A stretch of DNA of 64,000 nt from an uncultured Oscillospiraceae bacterium (GTDB lineage: Bacteria > Bacillota > Clostridia > Oscillospirales > Oscillospiraceae): contig CAKTJC010000001.1 of assembly GCA_934567355.1 (NCBI GenBank), positions 186,001-250,000 on the forward strand, written 5' to 3'. A program made the position numbers and the translations under genes. Each line of letters begins with the position of its first letter. The first letter of the stretch is position 1. Under the pieces are notes generated by a model. The model made no database searches, had not been told where the DNA came from, and was given only the letters and a program-made list of their open reading frames with translations. Of this stretch, positions 47,597-55,804 are shown piece after piece.

Positions 47597-49162
47597 TTAC
47601 TCCATATAAGGTTTTCCCAGATAGTCGCGCATGTCGTAGTAATTCTGCAGGTTGCGCCAGCCCTTGCCGCTGCGGGTGCTCGGCGCGTTATTGACGACGT
47701 TGGTATCCGGCAGCGCCTCGCGCAGAGTCGTCAGCTTCTCGTTGCCCAGGCCGAATACCCACAGATTTTTGAGCCATGTCATCCGGGTCAGCGGCTCAAT
47801 GCTGGTCTCCCACATGTGATCGTCAACGTTCAGATCCTCCAGCGCAGTGCAGCCGACCAGCGGGGAATAATCATGGACGATGCCGTGATCCAGCTCCAGG
47901 TAAACCAGTTCCTTGCAGTTTTCCAGGGGCGTAATATCCTTTACCTGCGTCCAGGCAAGGATCAGGTATTTCAGGTGCGGCATAAAGGCGGCAAATTCGA
48001 TGTTTTCCACCGTGGAGTGGCCGATGTCGATGCACACCATATCCTCGCAGTAGCGCAGATTATAGGCATGCTTGTCCTGGAAATAATACTCCCCCTGCTC
48101 GATGGGCATGAACTTGGTGTCGTCGGTGCGCGCCTTGCACTTATCGGTGAAGTATACCGTCCAGACCACCTTGTAGCTGCTGCGCACCTCCTCGCGGTAG
48201 GCGGCCATGTCCTCATTTTCGATGCCGTCGCTGTTCACGATCAGCTTTTGCAGGTTGGGGAGCAGGTCTGCGATCTGCTTGGCATCCTCGATGCTGCCGA
48301 TGGGCTGATTGGAGATGTCTACCTCGGCGGCATCGTCGGCAAAGGTATTGCCGAATACCGTTACATCCCAGTGGATCTCCACATTGGGATATTCCCCGCG
48401 CAGGGCATTCAGCTCCTGATAGTCCGCCTGGGGATCGTGAATGGTCAGGGTCTTCAGTGCCGGCATGGCGGAAAGACCCACGGAAAGCTCCTGATACCCG
48501 GCGCCGGTGACAGTCAGCTCCTGGGCAGCGGCATCGATGGGCGTCTCGCCGATGGCGGTCAGGTATTCCACCTGCCACTGGGGGTGCTGCTGCTGGAGCT
48601 GGGAAAGCAGGGCAAATTCCCTGCATCCCCGCCCGTCCACGCGGGTAAGGTCAGGCAGCAGCTCCATCATCCGGATGTCCTCCTGGGTCAGGGAGCCCAG
48701 GGTCACCGTCTCGGCATCCGGGGCGTAGCGCTCCCCGGCAATGGGCAGGGTAAAGCGGAACTCTATATCGGGATACTGCCGGTATGCCTCCACCAGGGCG
48801 GCATAGTCCGTGCAGGCTCCGGCATCCACGGTTTTGAGGTTCGGGAAATAGGCCAGCTTTTCCACATCGGCGTGCTGGAAGCGGGTCACCGTCAGCGCCT
48901 CGGCGGTGCTGTCGCTGTAGCCGCCGGACAGGGGGACGCTCCAGAGGATCTCCGTCCCCGGCATCTTCCAGCCCAGCGTATCGTATTCCTCCGCGGTGAG
49001 CGCCTGATCGCGCAGATCGAGGGTCTCCCGGTTCCGGGGGAAGAGCTGCCCGCCCAGCACCACATAATTTTTCAGAACAAAATAACTGACCGCCAGAATG
49101 ACCGCCAGAGCGATCACCAGGAGCGTTGCCAGGATCGTACCCACCAAATGTCTTTTTTGCAT
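47597..49162 (-). CDS. Membrane-anchored leucine-rich-repeat protein
   Basis: 521 residues from ATG 49162 (AAGGAG at 7 nt). One N-terminal helix (TILATLLVIALAVILAVSYF) anchors an extracellular part of irregular leucine-rich repeats: NLKTVDAGACTDYAALVEAY, PALKTLTIHDPQADYQELN, HLKYLILAWTQVKDITPLEN and ALEDLNVDDHMWETSIEPL. The 'LEYLxLxxxxVxDxxPL' type resembles internalin-like and TpLRR repeats in clostridial surface proteins. No sorting signal or repeat-associated binding domain is present. It is a single gene between the metF operon and the ParB-like gene; role unknown, perhaps ligand recognition at the cell surface. Confidence 0.75.
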   Translation of the reverse strand: MQKRHLVGTILATLLVIALAVILAVSYFVLKNYVVLGGQLFPRNRETLDLRDQALTAEEYDTLGWKMPGTEILWSVPLSGGYSDSTAEALTVTRFQHADVEKLAYFPNLKTVDAGACTDYAALVEAYRQYPDIEFRFTLPIAGERYAPDAETVTLGSLTQEDIRMMELLPDLTRVDGRGCREFALLSQLQQQHPQWQVEYLTAIGETPIDAAAQELTVTGAGYQELSVGLSAMPALKTLTIHDPQADYQELNALRGEYPNVEIHWDVTVFGNTFADDAAEVDISNQPIGSIEDAKQIADLLPNLQKLIVNSDGIENEDMAAYREEVRSSYKVVWTVYFTDKCKARTDDTKFMPIEQGEYYFQDKHAYNLRYCEDMVCIDIGHSTVENIEFAAFMPHLKYLILAWTQVKDITPLENCKELVYLELDHGIVHDYSPLVGCTALEDLNVDDHMWETSIEPLTRMTWLKNLWVFGLGNEKLTTLREALPDTNVVNNAPSTRSGKGWRNLQNYYDMRDYLGKPYME

Positions 49163-49260
49163 TGATTTTCTCCTTCGTTTTTCCTGAGAACAGCGTCTAT
49201 TATGACCGTTTTCGCAGGAGAAGTCAAGAGCGGCGGAGAAAAACATTGCGTCTGCGCGGA

Positions 49261-50052
49261 TTACGGCTTTTCCTTCGGAATGGTGATGGTCAGCACGATC
49301 TGGCTGTCGGTCTCCCTTCGCTCGGAGACGGCGGGGATGCCGCTGGACTGCATGCGCGAGAGCGACTGGGTGAGGCTGTTCAGGAACGCCCCCACGTTGG
49401 CGCGGGCGGGCGCGGCCGGTTTGCCCCGGAGCAGGGACTGGATGTACTTTTCCGCCTGCACCACGCTCATGCCGCAGCGGGCGATCTCCGCAATGGCAGC
49501 AAGCTTCTGCTCCTCGTCCGTCAGCTTCAGCAGGGCGCGGGCGTGGCGCTCGGTCAGGTTTTCCCGGCGCAGGGCATCGAGCACCGGCTGGCTGTGGCGC
49601 AGCAGGCGCAGCTTGTTGGCAACGGCGCTCTGGCTCTTGCCCAGGAGCTTGGCCGTCTGCTCCTGGTTCATGCCGCCCAGCTCCATCAGGCGGCTGATGC
49701 CCCCGGCTTCCTCGATAAAATCCAGATCCTGGCGCTGGAGATTCTCCACCAGCGCGGCAAGACCCGATTCCCGGTCGTCCATCTGCATGACGATGCAGGG
49801 CACCTCCGTCAGCCCTGCCAGCATCGCCGCCCGCAGCCGCCGCTCTCCCGCCACCAGCTCATAGCCCGCCCCCACCCGGCGGACGGACAGGGGCTGCAGG
49901 ATCCCGTGCTGCCGGATGGAATCGGCCAGCTCCGAAAGCTCCTCCTCCCGGAACACCTGCCGGGGCTGGGCAGGGTTCGCGCGGACGCTCTTGGGCGGCA
50001 GGAACACCACCCGCCCGGACTCCATGTAGGTTTTCAGCTTTTGACACTGCAT
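49261..50052 (-). CDS. parB: ParB/Noc-family DNA-binding CTPase
   Basis: 263 residues from ATG 50052. Typical order: NPAQPRQVFREEELSELADS, the CTP-binding box AGERRLRAA, ENLQRQDLDFIEEA and a helix-turn-helix NQEQTAKLLGKSQSAVANKL. The tail is a short dimer region. No parA lies next to it in this window, and no parS-like TGTTTCACGTGAAACA site was seen nearby, so it could be Noc or an orphan ParB. It is divergent from the MoxR operon, with a mini foldback element (50090-50136) in its upstream region. Confidence 0.9.
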   Translation of the reverse strand: MQCQKLKTYMESGRVVFLPPKSVRANPAQPRQVFREEELSELADSIRQHGILQPLSVRRVGAGYELVAGERRLRAAMLAGLTEVPCIVMQMDDRESGLAALVENLQRQDLDFIEEAGGISRLMELGGMNQEQTAKLLGKSQSAVANKLRLLRHSQPVLDALRRENLTERHARALLKLTDEEQKLAAIAEIARCGMSVVQAEKYIQSLLRGKPAAPARANVGAFLNSLTQSLSRMQSSGIPAVSERRETDSQIVLTITIPKEKP

Positions 50053-50089
50053 CTTTTGAATGACCTCCCCTTTCGCAAATCATTGCTGA

Positions 50090-50136
50090 GGAAGCTCTGA
50101 AGGCCCGCTGCTGCGCACGATCGCTCCAGAGGTTCC
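50090..50136. repeat. Remnant or mini foldback element, family GGAARCTCTGA, copy 4 (47 bp)
   Basis: GGAAGCTCTGA (50090-50100) and the inverted CCAGAGGTTCC (50126-50136), with an interior of 25 bp. Only the ends resemble copies 1-3; probably an internally deleted derivative. It could also act as a hairpin in the parB leader. Confidence 0.5.
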
Positions 50137-50270
50137 CTGCGCCCCAGTATAAGCGCCGCGGTGCGGAAAATACCACGAATCGTGCGCCGGGAAAAGGGGA
50201 AAACAAACGACATTTTTCCGCCCGGCAGATAGGGCGTGGGAGAGTTTTACAGTTGGTTCACGCCCTCGAC

Positions 50271-50299
50271 TTGTTTTTTTCCATGGGAGAGGGTATAAT
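50271..50299 (+). promoter_or_regulatory. Promoter of the MoxR-DUF58-transglutaminase operon
   Basis: TTGTTT (50271-50276) and TATAAT (50294-50299) with a 17-bp spacer, 34 bp before the MoxR start codon. Confidence 0.7.
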
Positions 50300-50332
50300 G
50301 TGTCCAATGATTCTCTCGGAAGGAGCATTTTG

Positions 50333-51286
50333 ATGCGTACCAAAGAAAATGAGGTAACGGTTGTGGTGCAGCAGATCCTCGACCAGGTGCGCCTTGCCGT
50401 GGTGGGCAAGGACGAGGTGCTGGTGTGGGTGCTGGCCGCGATTCTGGCCAGAGGCCATATTCTGCTGGAGGATATTCCCGGGGTGGGCAAGACCACCATG
50501 GCGCTGGCGTTTTCCAAGGCGCTGGATCTGGGCTACAGCCGCATCCAGTTTACGCCGGATGTGCTCCCCTCGGACATTACGGGCTACAGCGTGCCCGATC
50601 CGCAAAACGGCGGCCTGCGCTATCAGCCCGGCGCGGTGCTGACCAATCTCTTCCTGGCGGACGAGCTCAACCGCGCCACCTCCCGCACCCAGTCCGCCCT
50701 GCTGGAAGCCATGGAGGAGGGGCAGGTCACCGTGGACGGCGTGAGCCATCCGCTTCCCCAGCCCTTCATCGTCATCGCCACCCAGAACCCGGTGGGGGCG
50801 GCGGGCACCCAGCTGCTGCCCGACAGCCAGATGGATCGCTTCCTCATCCGCCTGAGCCTGGGCTATCCCGACCCCGGCGACGAGGTGACCATGGTCTTAA
50901 GCCGGCAGGAGGGCAATCCCCTGCAATCCCTGCGCCCCGTGCTGTCCAGAGAGCAGCTGTGCGCTCTCCAGGACACGGTGGAAAAGACCTTCATCAGCGA
51001 CACGGTGGTCGGCTACATCGTCCGCCTGGTGGGCGCGACCCGGACGGATGCCGAGATCACCCGGGGCGCCAGCCCCCGGGCGACCCTTGCCGTGGCTGCC
51101 ATGGCAAAGGCCATCGCCCAGCTGCGCGGGCGGGATTATGTGGTGCCCGCCGACGTGCGGGAGGTATTTTCCCAGTGCGTGGAGCACCGGCTGATCCTCA
51201 CCCCCCGGGCGCAGACCCAGGGCGTCACACCGGGGCAGATCCTGCAGCGGATCCTGGAAGCCGTGCCCGCCCCCCGGCTGCGCTGA
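50333..51286 (+). CDS. MoxR-family AAA+ ATPase
   Basis: 317 residues from ATG 50333 (GGAAGGAG at 7 nt). Walker A EDIPGVGKTTMALAF, Walker B NLFLADELNRATSRTQ, sensor FIVIATQNPVG and the Arg-finger/sensor II stretches SQMDRFLIRLSLG and ASPRATLAVAAMAKAI. MoxR ATPases act as chaperones in the maturation of protein complexes, commonly with DUF58 and transglutaminase-like partners, as here: DUF58 starts 1 bp after its stop codon and the transglutaminase gene overlaps DUF58. The exact client is unknown. Confidence 0.95.
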   Translation: MRTKENEVTVVVQQILDQVRLAVVGKDEVLVWVLAAILARGHILLEDIPGVGKTTMALAFSKALDLGYSRIQFTPDVLPSDITGYSVPDPQNGGLRYQPGAVLTNLFLADELNRATSRTQSALLEAMEEGQVTVDGVSHPLPQPFIVIATQNPVGAAGTQLLPDSQMDRFLIRLSLGYPDPGDEVTMVLSRQEGNPLQSLRPVLSREQLCALQDTVEKTFISDTVVGYIVRLVGATRTDAEITRGASPRATLAVAAMAKAIAQLRGRDYVVPADVREVFSQCVEHRLILTPRAQTQGVTPGQILQRILEAVPAPRLR

Positions 51287-51287
51287 T

Positions 51288-52214
51288 ATGTTTGGGCGAA
51301 GAATGGAATATCTGCTGCTGCTGACGGCAGCGGCAGTATACTATATTGCCAGCGGCGAGTGGATCTCCTGGATCCTGCTGCTGACGGTGGCGGGGCTGCC
51401 CTGGCTTTCGCTGCTGCTGAGCCTGCCCGCGATCCTGAGCTTCCAGGCCGCCCCGGCGGGGGCGGAGGCGCTGACCCAGGGCGAGGAGGCGGAGATCTGG
51501 CTGCTGGGCAGCTGCCCGTTTCCCATGCCACCCTTCCGGGGGCGCATCCGGGCGACCGCCTGCTTCACCGGCAGAGCCTGGCGCTATGAGCCGGACAAGG
51601 ATTTTCCCACGGAGCACTGCGGCGGCTACCGGCTGGCGGTGGAGAAGGCGCGGGTGTGCGACTATCTGGGGATTTTCTCCTTCCGCGCCCGGAAAACCAA
51701 GGAGCTGCTGCTCCTGGTGCGTCCCAAGGTGCAGCCGGTGACGGATCTGGTGGATCCCCAGCGGATGGAGATCGGCAGCTGGGTGCCCAAGCCCGGCGGC
51801 GGCTTCTCCGAAAATCACGAGCACCGGCTCTATCGCCCCGGCGACAGCCTGAACCAGCTGCACTGGAAGCTCTCCGCCAAGGTGGGCGACCTGATCCTGC
51901 GCGAGCCCATGGAGCCGGTGCAGGGCGCGGTGCTGCTGACGCTGAGCCTGCGGGGCGCGCCGGAGGAGCTAGACCGGAAATTCGGGCGACTGCTCTACAC
52001 CGGGAATTACTTATTGGAGCGGGAGCTGGATTTTGAAGTCCGCGCCCTGACCGGGGCGGGCGTGCTTGCCTCCCATGTGGATTCCAGAGCGGCGCTGCTC
52101 AAGGCGGTGGATCGGCTGCTGGCATCCCCCCTCGCCGCCGAGGGCGACGCCTGGGACGAGGGGCTGGAGGCCAGCTGGCAGTATCACATCGGAGGTGACG
52201 CCGATGAAACGTAA
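51288..52214 (+). CDS. DUF58 domain protein, MoxR partner
   Basis: 308 residues. Two N-terminal helices (LLLLTAAAVYYIASGEWISW and a LPWLSLLLSLPAIL segment) are followed by a von Willebrand-like domain with the DUF58 signature: KPGGGFSENHEHRLYRPGDS, then LNQLHWKLSAKVGDLILREP. A central beta-rich part (FRGRIRATACFTGRAWRY) is extracytoplasmic or membrane-proximal. It belongs to the MoxR-DUF58-transglutaminase operon; these sets handle envelope protein assembly in other bacteria, though here the role is inference. Its start is one base after the MoxR stop, so translation is coupled. Confidence 0.9.
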   Translation: MFGRRMEYLLLLTAAAVYYIASGEWISWILLLTVAGLPWLSLLLSLPAILSFQAAPAGAEALTQGEEAEIWLLGSCPFPMPPFRGRIRATACFTGRAWRYEPDKDFPTEHCGGYRLAVEKARVCDYLGIFSFRARKTKELLLLVRPKVQPVTDLVDPQRMEIGSWVPKPGGGFSENHEHRLYRPGDSLNQLHWKLSAKVGDLILREPMEPVQGAVLLTLSLRGAPEELDRKFGRLLYTGNYLLERELDFEVRALTGAGVLASHVDSRAALLKAVDRLLASPLAAEGDAWDEGLEASWQYHIGGDADET

Positions 52215-54216
52215 GCTTCCCGTGTTTGCGGAGGCGATGGTGCTCTCCATGCTCGCCGCGTGGAGCGCCGTGGGCTGCCTGCAGTCCGCCTTCTCCCTCC
52301 GGCTGAGGTCGCCCAATGCCGTCCTGCTGATCTGGCTGGTGTGGGCGGCGCTGTGCGGCGCGGCGCTGCTGCGCCGGTGGGGCGGTGCGGCGCTGCTGGC
52401 GGCCGCCGCCGTGGGCGCTGCATGGCTCTGGTACGACGGCGCTTTCGGCACTCAGGCGGTCAGCCTGCTGGGCATCCTGGCAAAGGCCTACGACGGCGGC
52501 TACGGCTTCGGCGTGCCGGAGGCGCTGCAGGTGTCGCAGACCGCCCAGGATCTTCCGCTTGCCGTATGGGGCATGGGCATCATCCTGGCGGTGAGCCGCA
52601 CGGTGTGCCGCCGCAGGGGCAACGCCCTGCCGGTGCTGCTGCTTCTTCTGAGCCTGGCGGCGTGCCTGGTGGTGACGGACACGGTGCCGCAGTGGCAGTA
52701 TCTTTTCGGCCTGCTGCTCACCTTCGGCCTCCTGCTGCTGACGGACGGCGTCCGCCGGGAAAGCGGCGGGCAGGCCAGCCGTCTGTCCGCTGCCGTGGCG
52801 GCTCCGCTGGCGGCGGCGCTGGTGCTCCTGTTTTACTGCTTTCCCCAGAGCAGCTATGTAAATAACACCCAGGCGCTGCGGGAGGATCTGCTTGCCACCC
52901 TCAACGGTCTGCCCCAGATGATCCAGGCGCAGGGGATGGATCTTTTTTCCGGCCTGCGCCCCCGGGAAAAGGTGGAGCTTTCCACCCTGCCCACCCAGCT
53001 GCTGCTGGGCATCCCGGTGGCGGAGGTCACGGCGGAGCAGTCGGGCAGCGTGTATCTGCGGGTGCAGGACTACGACGTTTACACCGGCACCGCCTGGGAA
53101 TCCACTCCCTCCCGCCAGGATACGCTGGCGGGCAGCGGCAGCCAGCGGGGCGGCATAGAAGTGCGCATGCTCAGCAATCAGCGAAATCAGCTGGTGCCCG
53201 CCTTTCCGGACGGGCAGGTATTCCTGACCGGCGGAGCGGCGGAAAAGGAGGCGGGCGAGCAGAGCTTCCTGCTGCGGGAATTTTCCCTGGCCGCCTACCC
53301 CGGCGACCAGTGGCTCCTGCTGCCGGAGGCCACCGGCACCCGAGCCCGTGCGCTGATCCAGTCCGAGGGGATCGGCACGGAAAGCGTGGAGCAGACGGTG
53401 CAGGCGGTGGCGGAATATGTACACGGCAGCGCCGTGTATGACCGCAGCGGCACCACCATGCCGGAGGGGGCATCGGATTTCGCCCTGTGGTTCCTGCAGG
53501 AGGCGGAGGACGGCTACTGCGTCCACTTCGCCACGGCGGCGGCGGTGCTGCTGCGCAGTGCGGGGATCCCGGCGCGTTATGTCACCGGCTACCGGGTGGA
53601 CGCGAAAGCCGGGCAGCCGGTACAGGTGACCTCCAACGACGCCCACGCCTGGGTGGAATACTATAACTACCGCACCTGGGGCTGGTACATTCTGGAGGCC
53701 ACCCCCGCCGCGCCGGAGGATCCCGGCGAAGCGGAGACTGCCGCTCCCACCGAGGCGACTGTCCCCGCCGCCCAGCAGGCGCCGGAAACCACCTCCGCTC
53801 CCATTACGCAGCCCCTGCCCACGCAGGAAGAAAATCCGCCTGCGGCGGCGCATTCCCGCAGGAGGCTGCCGGTGTGGATCCCCGTGACCCTGGCCGCCCT
53901 GGCACTGCTGGCGCTGCTGGCCGAGGGGCAGCGGCGGGTGCGCATGGAGCTGCGCCGCCGCAGACAAAAGCGGGGAACTGCCAATCAGCGCGCCGCCGCC
54001 TGCGCCCGGGAGCTGCAGCTCCTGTCCCGCCTGACCCGCACCCGGATCCCGGAGGAGGTGACGGAGCTGACGGAAAAAGCCGTTTTCAGCCAGCACACCC
54101 TCACCGCCCCCGAGCTGCGCACCTATGCCCTCTGCCAATCCGCCTACCGCCGCCGCCTGCGCACCGCCCCCTGGTGGAAAAAAGCGGTTTACCGCTACTG
54201 GTACGCGGTGATCTGA
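52204..54216 (+). CDS. Transglutaminase-like membrane protein (TgpA family)
   Basis: 670 residues from ATG 52204 (GGAGGTGA at 5 nt), overlapping DUF58 by 11 bp. About six N-terminal membrane helices, an extracellular region of about 250 residues, then a transglutaminase core: Cys in EDGYCVHFATAAAVLLRSAG, His in SNDAHAWVEYYNY and Asp replaced by Glu in WYILEATP. A Pro/Thr/Ala-rich linker and a further helix (VWIPVTLAALALLALL) lead to a cytoplasmic tail (TAPWWKKAVYRYWYAVI at its end). TgpA/YebA proteins are essential or stress-linked in some bacteria. The Glu at the third catalytic position is common in this family. Confidence 0.9.
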   Translation: MKRKLPVFAEAMVLSMLAAWSAVGCLQSAFSLRLRSPNAVLLIWLVWAALCGAALLRRWGGAALLAAAAVGAAWLWYDGAFGTQAVSLLGILAKAYDGGYGFGVPEALQVSQTAQDLPLAVWGMGIILAVSRTVCRRRGNALPVLLLLLSLAACLVVTDTVPQWQYLFGLLLTFGLLLLTDGVRRESGGQASRLSAAVAAPLAAALVLLFYCFPQSSYVNNTQALREDLLATLNGLPQMIQAQGMDLFSGLRPREKVELSTLPTQLLLGIPVAEVTAEQSGSVYLRVQDYDVYTGTAWESTPSRQDTLAGSGSQRGGIEVRMLSNQRNQLVPAFPDGQVFLTGGAAEKEAGEQSFLLREFSLAAYPGDQWLLLPEATGTRARALIQSEGIGTESVEQTVQAVAEYVHGSAVYDRSGTTMPEGASDFALWFLQEAEDGYCVHFATAAAVLLRSAGIPARYVTGYRVDAKAGQPVQVTSNDAHAWVEYYNYRTWGWYILEATPAAPEDPGEAETAAPTEATVPAAQQAPETTSAPITQPLPTQEENPPAAAHSRRRLPVWIPVTLAALALLALLAEGQRRVRMELRRRRQKRGTANQRAAACARELQLLSRLTRTRIPEEVTELTEKAVFSQHTLTAPELRTYALCQSAYRRRLRTAPWWKKAVYRYWYAVI

Positions 54217-54253
54217 TAAAGCGTACATTGAACAGAACACACTCCGACACGAA

Positions 54254-54415
54254 TGTAGGGGCCGATGCCCACATCGTCCCGCAACCTTACGGAACCTCCG
54301 CAGTACGTTGAATGGGACGGGGGAATGGGATGTGAAAACGTAACATTTCCCCATTCAACCAGAGCATGGACTTAAACCACCCCGGCGCGGGCCGATGGGG
54401 GCATCGGCCCCTACA
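54254..54415. repeat. Palindrome-ended intergenic element, copy P7 (162 bp)
   Basis: Ends TGTAGGGGCCGATGCCCAC to 54281 and 54388-54415. Interior has the GAATGGG and CCATTCAACC blocks of P1 in a different arrangement. It is the only copy outside the fibre locus and fills most of the spacer 54217-54511. Confidence 0.75.
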
Positions 54416-54511
54416 ATGAGGCCTTGGGTGCATTCCATTCATCTGGCCGGTTCCGTATTTTACCTGTCGCGCCCTCGGCTCAATTAACAATAACAATATG
54501 GAGGAACCATC

Positions 54512-54796
54512 ATGGAAAAAGCGTTTCTTGAGGCCTGGAAAAAATGCCGGGAGCAGGCGGCGGCGGCCGGGGTGCGGATGCGCCCGGTGGAGGATGGGGA
54601 CGCCATGAAGACGGCGCACCGCGCCCTCTCCGGCTCCCGCCTGAGCGACGGCTTCCCGGCGCTTGCCAAGATCCATCACCTGGAATGGAGCCTGGAGGCG
54701 CTGGCGGTGGATCGGCGCTTTACCGCCCTGTTCACCGACGAAGAAGCCAACGAAGCCCTCCAGCGCCTGATGGAGGCGGGGTATTTTGCCCTGTAA
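54512..54796 (+). CDS. Small hypothetical protein
   Basis: 94 residues from ATG 54512 with GGAGG at 7 nt. I do not recognise a family. It is helical, with a Lys/Glu/Ala-rich start (MEKAFLEAWKKCREQAAAAG) and a hydrophobic end (LFTDEEANEALQRLMEAGYF). There is no signal or membrane segment. A central Arg/His-rich patch (KIHHLEWSLEALAVDRRF) could bind nucleic acid or a partner, but nothing decisive is visible. It is followed by a terminator at 54803 and has no operon partner. Confidence 0.6.
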   Translation: MEKAFLEAWKKCREQAAAAGVRMRPVEDGDAMKTAHRALSGSRLSDGFPALAKIHHLEWSLEALAVDRRFTALFTDEEANEALQRLMEAGYFAL

Positions 54797-54802
54797 GCAG
54801 CA

Positions 54803-54836
54803 AGCCCCCGCCGGAGCGTGAATTCCGGTGGGGGCT
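54803..54836 (+). terminator. Intrinsic terminator after the small hypothetical gene
   Basis: AGCCCCCGCCGG / CCGGTGGGGGCT stem (one G-T pair) followed by ACCGTTTCGTTTC. Confidence 0.7.
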
Positions 54837-54930
54837 ACCGTTTCGTTTCAGCTGCATGTATTCGTCGGGCGACGGTCATCCGCAGAAGTACTCTCCAAAA
54901 TCCCCGGCCGGCGGGGCCGGAACACCCCGC

Positions 54931-54959
54931 TTGACAGAGGCACGCGGCAGGGGTATAAT
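54931..54959 (+). promoter_or_regulatory. Promoter of the hydrolase-methyltransferase pair
   Basis: Consensus TTGACA (54931-54936) and TATAAT (54954-54959) with a 17-bp spacer, 47 bp before the start codon. An imperfect inverted repeat (GAGTATGCTAAC) follows the -10. Confidence 0.8.
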
Positions 54960-55006
54960 GGGGAACAGTTAGAGTATGCTAACTGGAGGCAAGGGAGGGA
55001 TGACGC

Positions 55007-55804
55007 ATGCAGATCCTGGAGCATGGAGCAGAAAATGAGCGGACGCTGCTGTTTTTGCCCTGCACGGCGGAGCCGGTGTGGGCATTTGCGGATACCGTGG
55101 CGCTGCTGGCACAGCAATGGCATGTGTTTCAGGCGGTTTACGACGGGCATCAGCCGGAATATCCGGGGGATTTTCTCTCTGTGGAAAAGACGGCGGACGA
55201 CATCCTCGCCTGGTTTTCTCAGCGGGGCATCCGCCGGCTGGACGCCGCTTACGGGTGCTCCCTGGGCGGGTGCTGCCTGACCCGGCTGCTGGCCCTGGGG
55301 ACGCTGCCCATCAGCTGCGCCGTGATCGACGGGGGCATCACCCCCTATCAGCTGCCGCTGGCAGCGCGGATCGGACTGGGCGTGCGGGATTATCTGCAAT
55401 TCAAGCTGGTGGCAGGCAGCCGCGGCATTCTGGAGGCGGCTTTTCCCCCGGAGCGCTTCACCCCGGCAGGAGAAGACCCGGCAAAGCAATATGACAGGAT
55501 CGAGGCGTACCTGAAAACCTACTCCGGGCGCACCATATGGAATGTTTTCTGGTCGGCCAACAACTATTCCCTTCCTGCCGTTCCGGCGAAGACCGGCACA
55601 AAAATCACCTACATCTACGGTGATGAAGAGAAGAAGGACCGGAAGCGCAACATTCACTTTATCAAAAATTACTTCCCCCAGGCAAGGATCCACGGCATCC
55701 CCAAAATGGCACACGCAGAGCTGGTGATGATCTATCCGGAGGAATTCTGCCGGTATATGCGGAAGTTTTTATCAACGACAGGAGGCACAGCACACAATGA
55801 GTGA
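55007..55804 (+). CDS. Alpha/beta-hydrolase family protein
   Basis: 265 residues from ATG 55007 (GGGAGGG upstream). Alpha/beta-hydrolase elements: FLPCTAEPVWAFADTVALLA, the nucleophile elbow YGCSLGGC (G-x-S-x-G form), SCAVIDGGITPYQLPLA and a likely catalytic acid/His pair, YIYGDEEKKDR and MAHAELVMIYPEEF. No signal peptide. It overlaps the downstream SAM methyltransferase by 8 bp, so the two are coupled, which suggests a small modifying or detoxifying pathway, but the substrate is unknown. Confidence 0.75.
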   Translation: MQILEHGAENERTLLFLPCTAEPVWAFADTVALLAQQWHVFQAVYDGHQPEYPGDFLSVEKTADDILAWFSQRGIRRLDAAYGCSLGGCCLTRLLALGTLPISCAVIDGGITPYQLPLAARIGLGVRDYLQFKLVAGSRGILEAAFPPERFTPAGEDPAKQYDRIEAYLKTYSGRTIWNVFWSANNYSLPAVPAKTGTKITYIYGDEEKKDRKRNIHFIKNYFPQARIHGIPKMAHAELVMIYPEEFCRYMRKFLSTTGGTAHNE

